In this document: one piece after another, positions 35,148-47,347 of the stretch
Position numbering within the stretch: position 1 is the stretch's first letter
Layout of the letters: every line of letters begins with the position of its first letter
Assembly: GCF_001857945.1 (NCBI RefSeq)
Contig: NZ_CP017770.1
Location: 2,418,001 to 2,482,000, forward strand
Length of the DNA: 64,000 nucleotides
Origin: Paenibacillus crassostreae
GTDB taxonomy: Bacteria; Bacillota; Bacilli; Paenibacillales; Paenibacillaceae
Reading direction: 5' to 3'
The notes under the pieces: model-generated
What the model was told of the DNA's origin: nothing
Seen by the model: only the letters and a program-made list of their open reading frames with translations
Databases searched by the model: none
Position numbers and translations under genes: made by a program

Positions 35148-35693
35148 TTATTCTTCCGAGTCATTAAAATCCTCTTCTGTATCATCTTCTGATGTATCAT
35201 CATCTGCATCTTCTAGATCGTCGTCTTCAATGACTACTTCTTCCGCTTCCTCTTCAGAATCATCATCACTATAAATATCATCGTGATCTTCATCTATTCT
35301 GTCGAAGTCTTCTGCTTCATCACCTGCGTATGCTTCTTCTTCATCCACAAAGTCATCGTCATCTAAATCATCATCGTCATCATTAATGATGCGTGGACGT
35401 TTAGCATTCGCGATTGGATCCTCGGAACGATCAACAGGGTACCATCTTTTTAGACCCCACAGATTAGTTCCAACACAAGCAAATCTTCCATCAATATTGA
35501 TTTCTGTATATAGCTGTGCAATGAGATCATTCATTTGTTTCTCATTTAAACCACGTTGCTTCGCGACCTCTGCCATGAGATCAAGATAATAATACGGGGT
35601 ATTAACAGTTTTCAAAATGACAAATGCCAAATCTACCATAGGCATTTCTTTTATTCTTTCTGGATCAAGTTTCAAATGGAGTGGTGCACTCAC
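35148..35693 (-). CDS. rpoE: RNA polymerase delta subunit
   Basis: Firmicute-specific RNA polymerase subunit that increases promoter selectivity and recycling. The 181-residue protein has an N-terminal HARE-HTH domain (MVDLAFVILKTVNTPYYYLD through NIDGRFACVGTNLWGLKRWY) and, from about residue 98, an intrinsically disordered tail almost entirely of Asp and Glu. Start is GTG at 35693 with AGAGGAAG. Upstream of pyrG, as in B. subtilis. Not to be confused with the sigma-E gene of proteobacteria. Confidence 0.95.
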   Translation of the reverse strand: MSAPLHLKLDPERIKEMPMVDLAFVILKTVNTPYYYLDLMAEVAKQRGLNEKQMNDLIAQLYTEINIDGRFACVGTNLWGLKRWYPVDRSEDPIANAKRPRIINDDDDDLDDDDFVDEEEAYAGDEAEDFDRIDEDHDDIYSDDDSEEEAEEVVIEDDDLEDADDDTSEDDTEEDFNDSEE

Positions 35694-35752
35694 TTATGAA
35701 CACTTCCTCTCACGCAATATGCATATTACACGTAATATTTATCTACATAGCC

Positions 35753-35761
35753 ATTATCACA
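35753..35761 (-). promoter_or_regulatory. Possible extended -10 promoter of rpoE
   Basis: TGTGATAAT on the minus strand, 60 bp before the rpoE GTG; the -35 is not convincing. Confidence 0.35.
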
Positions 35762-35825
35762 ATCAAGTAAAACCCATTTGGGATAAAAATGCAAGTTTTT
35801 ATATTGGAACATTTGTAAAACTATC

Positions 35826-35834
35826 TTCGACAAA
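35826..35834 (-). promoter_or_regulatory. Sequence identical to a Spo0A box
   Basis: TTTGTCGAA on the minus strand, about 70 bp upstream of the possible rpoE -10. A single 9-mer may arise by chance; the intergenic location makes it worth noting. Confidence 0.35.
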
Positions 35835-35881
35835 CTTCTACAATTGTAATTTCGCCATAACATGACAAGCAGAAATAGATA

Positions 35882-35915
35882 TCAAGTGAAACTTATACTT
35901 TCTTATAACTTAAAA
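35882..35915 (+). repeat. Dispersed repeat, tail-only copy F
   Basis: TCAAGTGAAACTTATACTTT followed by CTTATAACTTAAAAAA matches the tail of copy C. It runs directly into the T-tract of the minus-strand terminator at 35912-35937. The palindromic arms are missing. Confidence 0.75.
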
Positions 35916-36003
35916 AAGGTAGGGTTCCCCCTACCTTCTGACTGTATCCATCCCCGAGGAAGAAACTCCTAATGGGAGTGTAGTAAGAGCCATTTGGTCT
36001 CTT
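35912..36003 (-). ncRNA. Candidate small RNA (~92 nt) with own promoter and terminator
   Basis: No minus-strand gene lies upstream, yet AAGGTAGGG-GGAA-CCCTACCTT plus six T makes a clean minus-strand terminator (35912-35937). A promoter TTGTCA-N17-TAATAT sits at 36010-36038. Between them are two further hairpins, AGAG(A)CC-AAAT-GGCTCT and ACTCC-CATTA-GGAGT. No credible short coding frame with a ribosome site is seen. I do not recognise a known RNA family. Confidence 0.55.
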
Positions 36004-36009
36004 CTGTTT

Positions 36010-36038
36010 ATATTATGTACACGGCTTCATTTTGACAA
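36010..36038 (-). promoter_or_regulatory. Promoter of the candidate small RNA
   Basis: TTGTCA (36033-36038), 17 bp, TAATAT (36010-36015) on the minus strand. The same bases carry TTGACA on the plus strand (36032-36037), with a weak TACATA 17 bp on, which could serve the subtilase gene. Confidence 0.5.
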
Positions 36039-36143
36039 CAAATCCGTGCCCATTTACATAAACAAGGGCAAGTTCCCACTCGTGTTGAGCGCTCTATTCA
36101 TAGAATATCTCAGCACGGTTCATCACGAGGGGGACGACTCAGC

Positions 36144-37355
36144 ATGGACTACTCTCGATTTATTCAGATGTTAATTGAAGAAACCGATCGTCGCGCCCCA
36201 TTTGAGGACAAACGCATTATGACCTTTCTCAATCCTCAAAGTTACTATGCGTGTCAACAAGAATTAAGCCGGCTAAAGGCAACCGGTATCCAGATACCTT
36301 TCATTGAATCATCTCATCTAATTAGAGCAATGTTCGCTCCTATTTCAAATCGAAGTAAATTGGTAAGTACGTTTAAAGATGTTCTGCTGTTGGAGCAGGA
36401 TGTACAACTACAGGTCCATGCGGTTCAGAATAAGACAGAATCTAACCCAGGAATCCCTTATGGCGTGAAACAGATTCAAGCTCCTCAAGCTTGGTCAACC
36501 TCCACAGGGTATCGGGTCAGAATTGGAGTCATTGATACAGGTGTGGATTATCAACATCCTGACCTCCGACAGTCATTAGCCCGTGGTGTAAACTTGTTGA
36601 ATCGAAGTATGTTACCTCATGATGATAATGGGCATGGCACTCATATCGCGGGAACTATTGCAGCAGCAAACAGTACCATGGGTATGATGGGGGTTGCTCC
36701 TCGCTCTATCATCTATCCTGTCAAAGCATTCGATCATCTCGGATCAGCTTACGTATCCGATATCATTCTTGGCATCGATTGGTGCGTTCATAACCAAGTT
36801 CAACTGATTAACATGAGCTTCGGAATGAAGACAAGAAGTCGTGCATTGCAGGAAATTGTCAATAAAGCGTATCTGGCAGGTATACCTATTGTGGCTTCCT
36901 CCGGAAATGACAGCAAACGACGGTCGATTGACTATCCTGCGCGATATTCACAGACTATCTCTGTTGGAGCTACCGATCATAATAGGCGAATTGCATCTTT
37001 CAGCAATAGAGGACAATATGTTGATATTTATGCTCCTGGAGATAAAATTATATCTTCTTGGACACATGGGAAATACCACGAAATGAGTGGCACCTCTATG
37101 GCCACATCACATGTGAGCGGTGCCATTGCTCTATTACTTTCCCAGAATGATCGTCTCAAGCCTGCTGATATCAAATCATTGATCAAACGCACAGCTTCAC
37201 CCTTACGAATACGAAAAAGCCAACATCTTGATGCTAGTTATGGTGAGATTAACGCTCTCCGCCTTCTACGAGAGGGAATAAAGGCTACACCCATTCGATC
37301 TGATCCTTTAACTTTAACAGCAAATCTAAAGTCAAAGAAAAAACGCCCCATCTAA
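36144..37355 (+). CDS. Subtilisin-like serine peptidase (S8), apparently intracellular
   Basis: 403 residues with the full catalytic set: Asp131 in IDTGVDYQHPDL, His164 in DNGHGTHIAGT, oxyanion Asn255 in ASSGND and Ser318 in SGTSMATSHVSG. There is no signal peptide; the first ~105 residues are a hydrophilic N-terminal region that may act as a short propeptide or inhibitor. The C-terminus is basic (SKKKRP). It resembles intracellular serine proteases; the substrate is unknown. The ATG has GAGGGGG 12 bases upstream. It lies alone on the plus strand between rpoE and argS, with a dispersed repeat starting right after its stop. Confidence 0.9.
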   Translation: MDYSRFIQMLIEETDRRAPFEDKRIMTFLNPQSYYACQQELSRLKATGIQIPFIESSHLIRAMFAPISNRSKLVSTFKDVLLLEQDVQLQVHAVQNKTESNPGIPYGVKQIQAPQAWSTSTGYRVRIGVIDTGVDYQHPDLRQSLARGVNLLNRSMLPHDDNGHGTHIAGTIAAANSTMGMMGVAPRSIIYPVKAFDHLGSAYVSDIILGIDWCVHNQVQLINMSFGMKTRSRALQEIVNKAYLAGIPIVASSGNDSKRRSIDYPARYSQTISVGATDHNRRIASFSNRGQYVDIYAPGDKIISSWTHGKYHEMSGTSMATSHVSGAIALLLSQNDRLKPADIKSLIKRTASPLRIRKSQHLDASYGEINALRLLREGIKATPIRSDPLTLTANLKSKKKRPI

Positions 37356-37456
37356 GCAGATACGGCTACGCCGTCCTTAAAAGGACGGTATCCGTTTCAG
37401 CGAGAAAGATAAGGAGCATTTATTGCGCGAAGCATATACATTCTTATCTTTTAAAA
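37356..37456 (-). repeat. Dispersed repeat, subfamily 1, diverged copy H
   Basis: Read on the minus strand it aligns with copies A and G: AAAGATAAGAATGTATATGC, CTTATCTTTCTCGCTGAAAC, then GTCCTTTTAAGGAC with compensating stem changes (ATACCGTCC/GGACGGCGT). It lies between the subtilase stop codon and the argS terminator's T-tract. Confidence 0.75.
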
Positions 37457-37493
37457 AGAAACGGACACCATTCCTTATGCAAGGTTGGTGTCC
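37452..37493 (-). terminator. argS terminator
   Basis: Minus strand GGACACCAACCTT GCATA AGGAATGGTGTCC followed by GTTTCTTTTT. It may work in both directions for the convergent subtilase. Confidence 0.8.
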
Positions 37494-37501
37494 ATATTCT
37501 T

Positions 37502-39181
37502 CTACATTTTTTGTGGAGCCGTTACGCCTATCATTTGAAGTACATTTCCAATAACTGTACGAACAGCTCCAAGTAACGCTAGACGCGCCTGTGTCTGCAT
37601 AGCGTCTTCTGTGATAACACGCTCAGCTTTGTAATAGCTATGGAGCATTGAAGCAAGTTCATATACATACCGTACCATACGATGTGGTGCATAGTTCTCT
37701 GCTGCTGTGGCAATCTCTTCTGGTAACTCACCTATTTTGCGCAACAGATCGAATTCGCGGTCCGTATTTAGTACACTTAGATCTATATCAGCCAGAGGTA
37801 GCAACGTAACATTCTGTTCGTCTGCCTGACGGAAGATGCTACAAATACGCGCATATGCATATTGAACATAGAATACAGGATTCTCATTAGATGTGGAAAT
37901 AGCTAGATCCATATCGAAGTCCAAGTGCGAGTCCATACTCCGCATGGTGAAGAAATAGCGAATAGCATCAACTCCAACCTCGTCCATTAAATCTACCATC
38001 GTGACTGCCTTCCCTGTTCTTTTAGACATCTTCACTTTCTCGCCATCCTGGAATAAGCTCACCATTTGAGCGATCAGTACAGTCAGTTTATCTGAATCAT
38101 TCCCAAATGCATCCATAGATGCTTTTAAGCGCGGAATATATCCATGATGGTCAGCACCTAGAATATTGATCATTCGGTCAAAACCTCTACTATATTTGTT
38201 ACGGTGGTACGCAATATCCGGTGTTAGGTATGTGTAAGTACCATCACTTTTCACCAATACGCGGTCTTTGTCATCTCCATATTCGGTTGTACGCAACCAT
38301 GTAGCTTCATCTAACTCGTATGTTTCTCCTCTTACTTTCAATTCAGACAGTGAAGCCTCTACTTGTCCGTTCTCATAAAGTGAGGTTTCGCTAAACCATT
38401 CGTCAAAATGCACTCTAAATCTTGAAAGATCTCGTTTTATCTTGGCTAGTTCTTTATCCAATCCAAAGGTCCGTAAGAAAGCTGTACGTTCCTCCGGATT
38501 CATTGATAATAACGTTTCACCTTTCTCCGCTACCAATTCTTTGGCGAAGCCCTTAATATCTGCACCGTGATAACCATCCTCAGGCATTTCCACCGGTTGC
38601 CCCAATTCTTGAAGATATCTAGCCTCTATCGATTTAATTAGATTAACAATTTGGTTACCCGCATCATTAATATAATATTCCCGAGTTACTTGATATCCGG
38701 CATAATCAAGAACGTTACACAATGCATCACCTACTGCTGCCCCACGAGCATGCCCTAAATGTAGGGTTCCCGTTGGGTTAGCACTAACGAATTCAACCTG
38801 AATCTTATGTCCCTGGCCTATATTCGTTCGACCATAATCACTACCCTGTACATCAACTTGTTCTAATACTGGATACAGGTAATTCTTCAGCAACGTAAAG
38901 TTAATAAATCCAGGTCCAGCAATATCCGTCTTCTCGATATTCGCTTTCTTCAAGTCTAAGTGACTTACAATCTCCTCAGCAATCTGTCGAGGATTCTTCT
39001 TAGCTATCTTCGTCAATTGCATCGCAATATTCGTAGCTAGATCTCCGTGTGCTTTATCCCTTGGCACCTCAAGTGTAATGGTTGGTAACTCTTCACGGGT
39101 GACTAATCCTGCAGCAACCGCAGCTTCAGCAATCGTCTCCGACACCAATTGATTGATCTGCTCTAGCGGGTTAATGGTCAT
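37502..39181 (-). CDS. argS: Arginyl-tRNA synthetase
   Basis: Class I synthetase of 559 residues. The HIGH-type motif is in SANPTGTLHLGHARGAAVGD and the KMSK motif in KMSKRTGKAV. The N-terminal Add-1 domain (DKAHGDLATNIAMQL) and the C-terminal DALR anticodon-binding domain with the end QMIGVTAPQKM are present. ATG overlaps the ywiB stop as ATGA. Confidence 0.97.
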   Translation of the reverse strand: MTINPLEQINQLVSETIAEAAVAAGLVTREELPTITLEVPRDKAHGDLATNIAMQLTKIAKKNPRQIAEEIVSHLDLKKANIEKTDIAGPGFINFTLLKNYLYPVLEQVDVQGSDYGRTNIGQGHKIQVEFVSANPTGTLHLGHARGAAVGDALCNVLDYAGYQVTREYYINDAGNQIVNLIKSIEARYLQELGQPVEMPEDGYHGADIKGFAKELVAEKGETLLSMNPEERTAFLRTFGLDKELAKIKRDLSRFRVHFDEWFSETSLYENGQVEASLSELKVRGETYELDEATWLRTTEYGDDKDRVLVKSDGTYTYLTPDIAYHRNKYSRGFDRMINILGADHHGYIPRLKASMDAFGNDSDKLTVLIAQMVSLFQDGEKVKMSKRTGKAVTMVDLMDEVGVDAIRYFFTMRSMDSHLDFDMDLAISTSNENPVFYVQYAYARICSIFRQADEQNVTLLPLADIDLSVLNTDREFDLLRKIGELPEEIATAAENYAPHRMVRYVYELASMLHSYYKAERVITEDAMQTQARLALLGAVRTVIGNVLQMIGVTAPQKM

Positions 39182-39630
39182 GACTTCAGTTCCTCCTGTA
39201 TATGTAAATTTATTTCAAATTGTCCTGATAGATCTTCATAAACGAATAAATCATAAGACCAACTCACATGCCCGTACATCCCCACAATCTTCTTATCCAT
39301 AACTGTGGTATGTGTCGAAAGATTAAATGTAGTATACGGTGAACGATAAAAGCCGGGCAATGTCTCACCGTGTCGAAATGAATGTTCAGATTGAACTTCA
39401 CCATGGCGCATAATTTTGATTGTATCCCCTGAAATCTTAATCGTAGTTCTAGTTGATCCACCCTGTGGACCTTTCTCTGGTTCATCGTAACGTACATATA
39501 GTGCAGGGCCCTTCATAATTAATTCAGCAGGTAATTCCTGTACTACATCCTCCCCATTATATCGGCTATGAAGCCGTATAAGTGCTTGCGTCTTGTCTGG
39601 CATATGTCGAATAATCTCCAATCTATTCAT
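39178..39630 (-). CDS. ywiB: YwiB-like DUF1934 beta-barrel protein
   Basis: 150 residues of unknown function, calycin-like beta-barrel predicted for this family. Its place immediately before argS with overlapping codons is conserved in Bacillales. Sequence highlights are IKISGDTIKIMRHGEVQSEH and PYTTFNLSTHTT. The ribosome site (AGGA) lies unusually near the ATG at 39630, so the start is not certain. Confidence 0.82.
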   Translation of the reverse strand: MNRLEIIRHMPDKTQALIRLHSRYNGEDVVQELPAELIMKGPALYVRYDEPEKGPQGGSTRTTIKISGDTIKIMRHGEVQSEHSFRHGETLPGFYRSPYTTFNLSTHTTVMDKKIVGMYGHVSWSYDLFVYEDLSGQFEINLHIQEELKS

Positions 39631-39830
39631 TCCTATTGTACTACTATATCCAGTTCACCGATTCAATTCAAATAAAAATACGCAATATGACACAGATTCC
39701 CTTCTTACTACAATTATAACGAATACCCGAATTATAGTTGATATTCATCCACTGTTCGTGAATATCTATGCTCTTCCATCCCCATAATGGGAAGTAGAGA
39801 AGAAAAAGGAAGGAAAGGAAGCTACCCGCC

Positions 39831-41882
39831 ATGTCACATTCATCTCGCAAGCCATCTAAGCGTAAAAGAAAAATCATCACCATCGTTAAGTTGCTGTTTG
39901 GCATGACCATTCTTGGTCTATTGGTCAGTACTATTTTCCTAGTATATTTATATAATACAAACTTACCCGTGGCAGACACAGATCGAAACTCCCGTATTCT
40001 GGACAACCAGGGTCAACTTATGGCAACTTTATCAGCCAGTGGTCGTAGTTATGATCCTGTGACCTTAGAGCAAATCTCGCCCCTTCTAATAGAAGCTACG
40101 CTCTCTGTAGAGGATCGGAAATTCTATGACCATGTAGGATTTGATATCAAAGGAATGGGACGTGCCGTACTAGTTAATATAGAACAAATGAATCGTTCGC
40201 AGGGCGCGAGCACACTCACACAACAACTAGCCCGTAATTTATATCTATCCCATGCTAAAACATGGTCACGTAAATTAAAGGAAGCCTTTTACACCGTACA
40301 ATTAGAAATGAAATATAGCAAATCCGAGATTCTACAAATGTACCTAAATGAAATTTATTATGGGCATGGAGCCTACGGAATTGAAGCCGCATCACGTATG
40401 TACTTCGGGAAATCCGCCAGCGAACTATCTCTCGCAGAAAGTGCTCTACTAGCCGGGATTCCCAAGGGACCCACCTATTATTCTCCATACAATCATATGG
40501 ATAATGCACTATCACGCCAAAAAATAGTGCTCTCTACCATGGTCACAACAGGTTATATTACCAAACAAGAAGCGAATACTGCTGCACGTGAGAAGCTTAC
40601 ATTCTTACCACAAGGTGAGCAGAAGACGATCGTTACCGCTCCCTATTTTCGAGATTATATCCGTCAATTCGTCGTCAATGAGCTCGGGATCACAGAGGAT
40701 CAGTTGGATCATGGTGGATTAAATATATATACCACATTAGATGCTCATGCCCAACAGGCTGCTGAAGAGGCGGTAGCTAAAGAAATGGATCCCGATAGCG
40801 ACCTTGAAGCAGCCCTTATATCTGTAGATCCGCGAACAGGATATATTAAAGCGATGGTTGGCGGGAAGAAGTATCAGAATAATCAGTATAACCACACCCT
40901 TGCAACAACAAGACAGCCTGGGTCAGCCTTCAAGCCAATCATGTATTTAAGTGCACTTTCTTCTCTAAAGATGAATCCACTTAGTACTTTCAAAAGTGAG
41001 CCAACGCTTTTTCACTATGATAATAACCGTAAAACCTATCAACCCAGCAATTTCGGTGATAAATATCTAGGCGAAATTGATATGCGTGAAGCGATAGCTG
41101 CAAGTGATAATATTTATGCGGTCAATACCATTATGACTATAGGATCAGATAAGGTCGTAGAGACTGCCCAGAAAATGGGCATTGCCAGCCCGCTCCAAGC
41201 AGTACCATCACTGGCATTAGGAACTTCACCTATTAGTCCATTGGAAATGGCCTCTGCCTTTGGAGTAATAGGCAATGGTGGTCTCCGTATGACTCCAATT
41301 GCTGTCACCAAAATAACCGATGCTACTGATGAGATTATTTATGATGCTGAGCCTAACCAAGGTAAACAAATCGTTGATCCTGCTGCTGCCTATGTATTGA
41401 CGCATCTTATGGAAAGTGTCTTTGATTCGGGCGGAACAGGGAATCGCGTATCCTCCATGATGAAACGCCCGGTGGCTGGTAAGACGGGTACAACCGATAC
41501 GGACGCCTGGCTCGTTGGGTTCACTCCTGAGTTAGCTACTGCTGTATGGGTAGGCTATGATAAGGGACGCAATATTGAGTCTACCGATGGACGGCGAGCA
41601 GCTCCTATTTTTGCGCAGTATACAGAGAAAGCATTGGAGAATGTCCCCCCAAAAATTTTCCCTATTCCTGATGGTGTCGTTAGCGTCTATATTAATCCAG
41701 AATCAGGATTATTAGCTACAGCTGATTGCCCTAATAAAACACTTGAGGTATTCATTCAAGGAACAGAGCCAACAGAATATTGCACACTTCACGGGAGTGA
41801 GATCGAAGAACTACCTATTGAAGAAGTTCAAATACAAGACCACTCCTGGTGGTCTAACTTGAAGCAGTGGTGGATGGAGTAA
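39831..41882 (+). CDS. pbpG: Class A (bifunctional) penicillin-binding protein, PbpG-like
   Basis: Polymerises and cross-links peptidoglycan outside the membrane. The 683-residue protein has a basic N-terminus and one membrane anchor (about residues 15-42). The glycosyltransferase domain has catalytic Glu94 in SVEDRKFYDHVG and GASTLTQQLARNL. The transpeptidase domain has Ser365 in PGSAFKP, SDN at 425-427 and KTGTT at 551-555. The name PbpG is taken from synteny, since ywhD and argS are nearby as in B. subtilis, where PbpG acts in spore wall synthesis; another class A PBP is possible. Confidence 0.9.
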   Translation: MSHSSRKPSKRKRKIITIVKLLFGMTILGLLVSTIFLVYLYNTNLPVADTDRNSRILDNQGQLMATLSASGRSYDPVTLEQISPLLIEATLSVEDRKFYDHVGFDIKGMGRAVLVNIEQMNRSQGASTLTQQLARNLYLSHAKTWSRKLKEAFYTVQLEMKYSKSEILQMYLNEIYYGHGAYGIEAASRMYFGKSASELSLAESALLAGIPKGPTYYSPYNHMDNALSRQKIVLSTMVTTGYITKQEANTAAREKLTFLPQGEQKTIVTAPYFRDYIRQFVVNELGITEDQLDHGGLNIYTTLDAHAQQAAEEAVAKEMDPDSDLEAALISVDPRTGYIKAMVGGKKYQNNQYNHTLATTRQPGSAFKPIMYLSALSSLKMNPLSTFKSEPTLFHYDNNRKTYQPSNFGDKYLGEIDMREAIAASDNIYAVNTIMTIGSDKVVETAQKMGIASPLQAVPSLALGTSPISPLEMASAFGVIGNGGLRMTPIAVTKITDATDEIIYDAEPNQGKQIVDPAAAYVLTHLMESVFDSGGTGNRVSSMMKRPVAGKTGTTDTDAWLVGFTPELATAVWVGYDKGRNIESTDGRRAAPIFAQYTEKALENVPPKIFPIPDGVVSVYINPESGLLATADCPNKTLEVFIQGTEPTEYCTLHGSEIEELPIEEVQIQDHSWWSNLKQWWME

Positions 41883-41910
41883 CGTTAACTAATAAACTAT
41901 ATAGTTACAC

Positions 41911-41941
41911 AAGGGGAGCTGATACTTGCTCTTCTTTTTTT
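41911..41941 (+). terminator. Terminator of the PBP gene
   Basis: AAGGGGAGC TGATACTT GCTCTTCTT with two G-U pairs, followed by TTTTTTT. Confidence 0.75.
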
Positions 41942-41957
41942 GTATGCCATCTGTATC

Positions 41958-42043
41958 ATAACATTCAAACATCCATTTGATTATTATATTATTCAGATAT
42001 ATACTATGTTTAACTAACAATCTAATCACCGTTTGAATGTTAT
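41958..42043 (+). promoter_or_regulatory. cadC-cadA promoter and CadC-type operator
   Basis: Promoter TTGATT (41977-41982), 17 bp, TATACT (42000-42005). The 16-bp dyad TCAAACATCCATTTGA (41965-41980) has the size and TCAAA/TTTGA ends of the staphylococcal cad operator and overlaps the -35. In addition ATAACATTCAAAC (41958-41970) is repeated inverted, without mismatch, at 42031-42043, flanking the promoter, so two repressor dimers may bind. Confidence 0.65.
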
Positions 42044-42085
42044 TAAATTGCGATTTCAACACACGAAAGAGAGGCGATCATCAGA

Positions 42086-42470
42086 ATGAGTGAATTAAAA
42101 GAATCACCCACAAAGATCGAAGAGGTCTGCGAAGTTACCTGTGTTAATCAGGACCTGATCCATCAGCTACAAACTACTATCCAAGATGATGAAATCCTGG
42201 GGATGGTTGATATTTTCAAAGCGTTATCCGATCCAACTCGTATGAAAATTGCCTTTATGTTAGATCAAGCTCATGAACTATGTGTATGCGATGTTTCGGC
42301 GGTACTTGGTAGCAGTATGGCAACTACCTCCCATCATTTGCGTGCGCTCAAGAATATGCATATCACTACGTCACGTAAAGAAGGTAAGAATGTTATCTAT
42401 TCTTTAAAAGACGACCATATCCGCACGCTTATTCAGATGACTTTGGAACATCAGAGGGAGAAGAAAGAAC

Positions 42471-42487
<17 letters not shown>
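42086..42487 (+). CDS. cadC: ArsR/SmtB family metal-responsive repressor (CadC-like)
   Basis: 133-residue winged-helix repressor. CadC-type metal site: Cys15 and Cys19 in the N-terminal VCEVTC, and Cys66 and Cys68 in the ELCVCD helix. The recognition helix is near SSMATTSHHLRALKNMH. It probably senses Cd, Pb or Zn and releases DNA when metal binds (family knowledge). GAGAGGCGATC precedes the ATG. It overlaps cadA by 17 bp. Confidence 0.92.
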
Positions 42488-46483
<3,996 letters not shown>

Positions 46484-46489
<6 letters not shown>

Positions 46490-46520
46490 AAAGACTGCAT
46501 CTAAGAAAGAGGCAGTCTTT
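46484..46520 (-). terminator. Riboswitch-controlled terminator upstream of thiC
   Basis: AAAGACTGC (46512-46520) pairs with GCAGTCTTT (46490-46498) and is followed by TTTTTT on the minus strand. It sits about 20 bp after the TPP aptamer, so thiamine pyrophosphate should end transcription here. Confidence 0.85.
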
Positions 46521-46541
46521 AAGTACACAAATAGAACTCCA

Positions 46542-46628
46542 ATTCCTCCGCTGGCATTACCCAGATCAGGTTTGACGGTCGATAGTTATATTCTATCCTC
46601 TCAGCCTGGCACACCAAGCTCCCGTTAC
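46542..46628 (-). ncRNA. TPP (thiamine pyrophosphate) riboswitch
   Basis: Minus strand shows ACGGGAGCTTGGTG, CAGGCTGAGAGG and ACCTGATCTGGGTAATGCCA GCGGAGGAA, the conserved THI-box parts. It controls thiC via the terminator just downstream. Confidence 0.96.
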
Positions 46629-46688
46629 TATTTAATTGTTAAATATTGTATATCAACATAGTCGTGAAAATCAAGTAAATTATTTGGA

Positions 46689-47195
46689 TTAAACTTCTAA
46701 CGCTTTTTTCAATTCCTCAGAAGAAGCTTCCCACCACTCTTCATTACGGGTAATCAGCAGGTTCTTGAGCGCTCTCTTCTCCCCTACATTCAATTCATCC
46801 AATATAATCTTACGCTTTAAGGCTGCATCCAGCTTATTAACGTGATCTGCCAGAATTTTATATCCTCTACGCGCTTCTGTATCGATCCACATCTCGCAAG
46901 CTGTCGCTCCACCATAGAGTTGACCTTCTGGTGTACGATCTACCGCCACCCAGACTACCCATACTTGACGACCATTAGGAACATCCTCACGGTTCATAGA
47001 GAATTTAATCCCTTTCTCCACTTTACTCTTCGCATGAATCGCACCGACATCCACCTTAGCTTCACCTTGGTCAATGATGACAGGTGATACACTGTTTAGG
47101 TCAATCGAGCCCGCTCCAAAACCTGTATGTTTACTTTTGCTACTTACAATATTCAGGGCAATCTGTTTCTTGCCACTTGGTTGGTTGTTATCCAT
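46689..47195 (-). CDS. ywhD: YwhD family protein
   Basis: 168 residues of unknown function. HTGFGAGSIDLNSVSPVIID and AVDRTPEGQLYGG are typical of the family. In B. subtilis ywhD lies beside pbpG, as here. Start at ATG 47195 (MDNNQPSG) with GGGAGGATA; an upstream TTG is less likely. No membrane segment. Confidence 0.85.
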   Translation of the reverse strand: MDNNQPSGKKQIALNIVSSKSKHTGFGAGSIDLNSVSPVIIDQGEAKVDVGAIHAKSKVEKGIKFSMNREDVPNGRQVWVVWVAVDRTPEGQLYGGATACEMWIDTEARRGYKILADHVNKLDAALKRKIILDELNVGEKRALKNLLITRNEEWWEASSEELKKALEV

Positions 47196-47347
47196 TCTAT
47201 TATTATCCTCCCACCACAAAACAGAGATATTAGCTCAGATTTCTGACACCTGCTAATTATTGATGTATTCATATTATTTTAACTAATAATTTCCCAATTG
47301 CAAACATATACATGCTGTAGATGCTTGTCAACGGGAGGTATTCAAGT

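Noticed and set aside
36144..37355. Subtilase as a bacteriocin or lantibiotic leader protease
   Set aside because: No precursor peptide, transporter or modification enzyme nearby, and no signal peptide; it looks like an intracellular protease.
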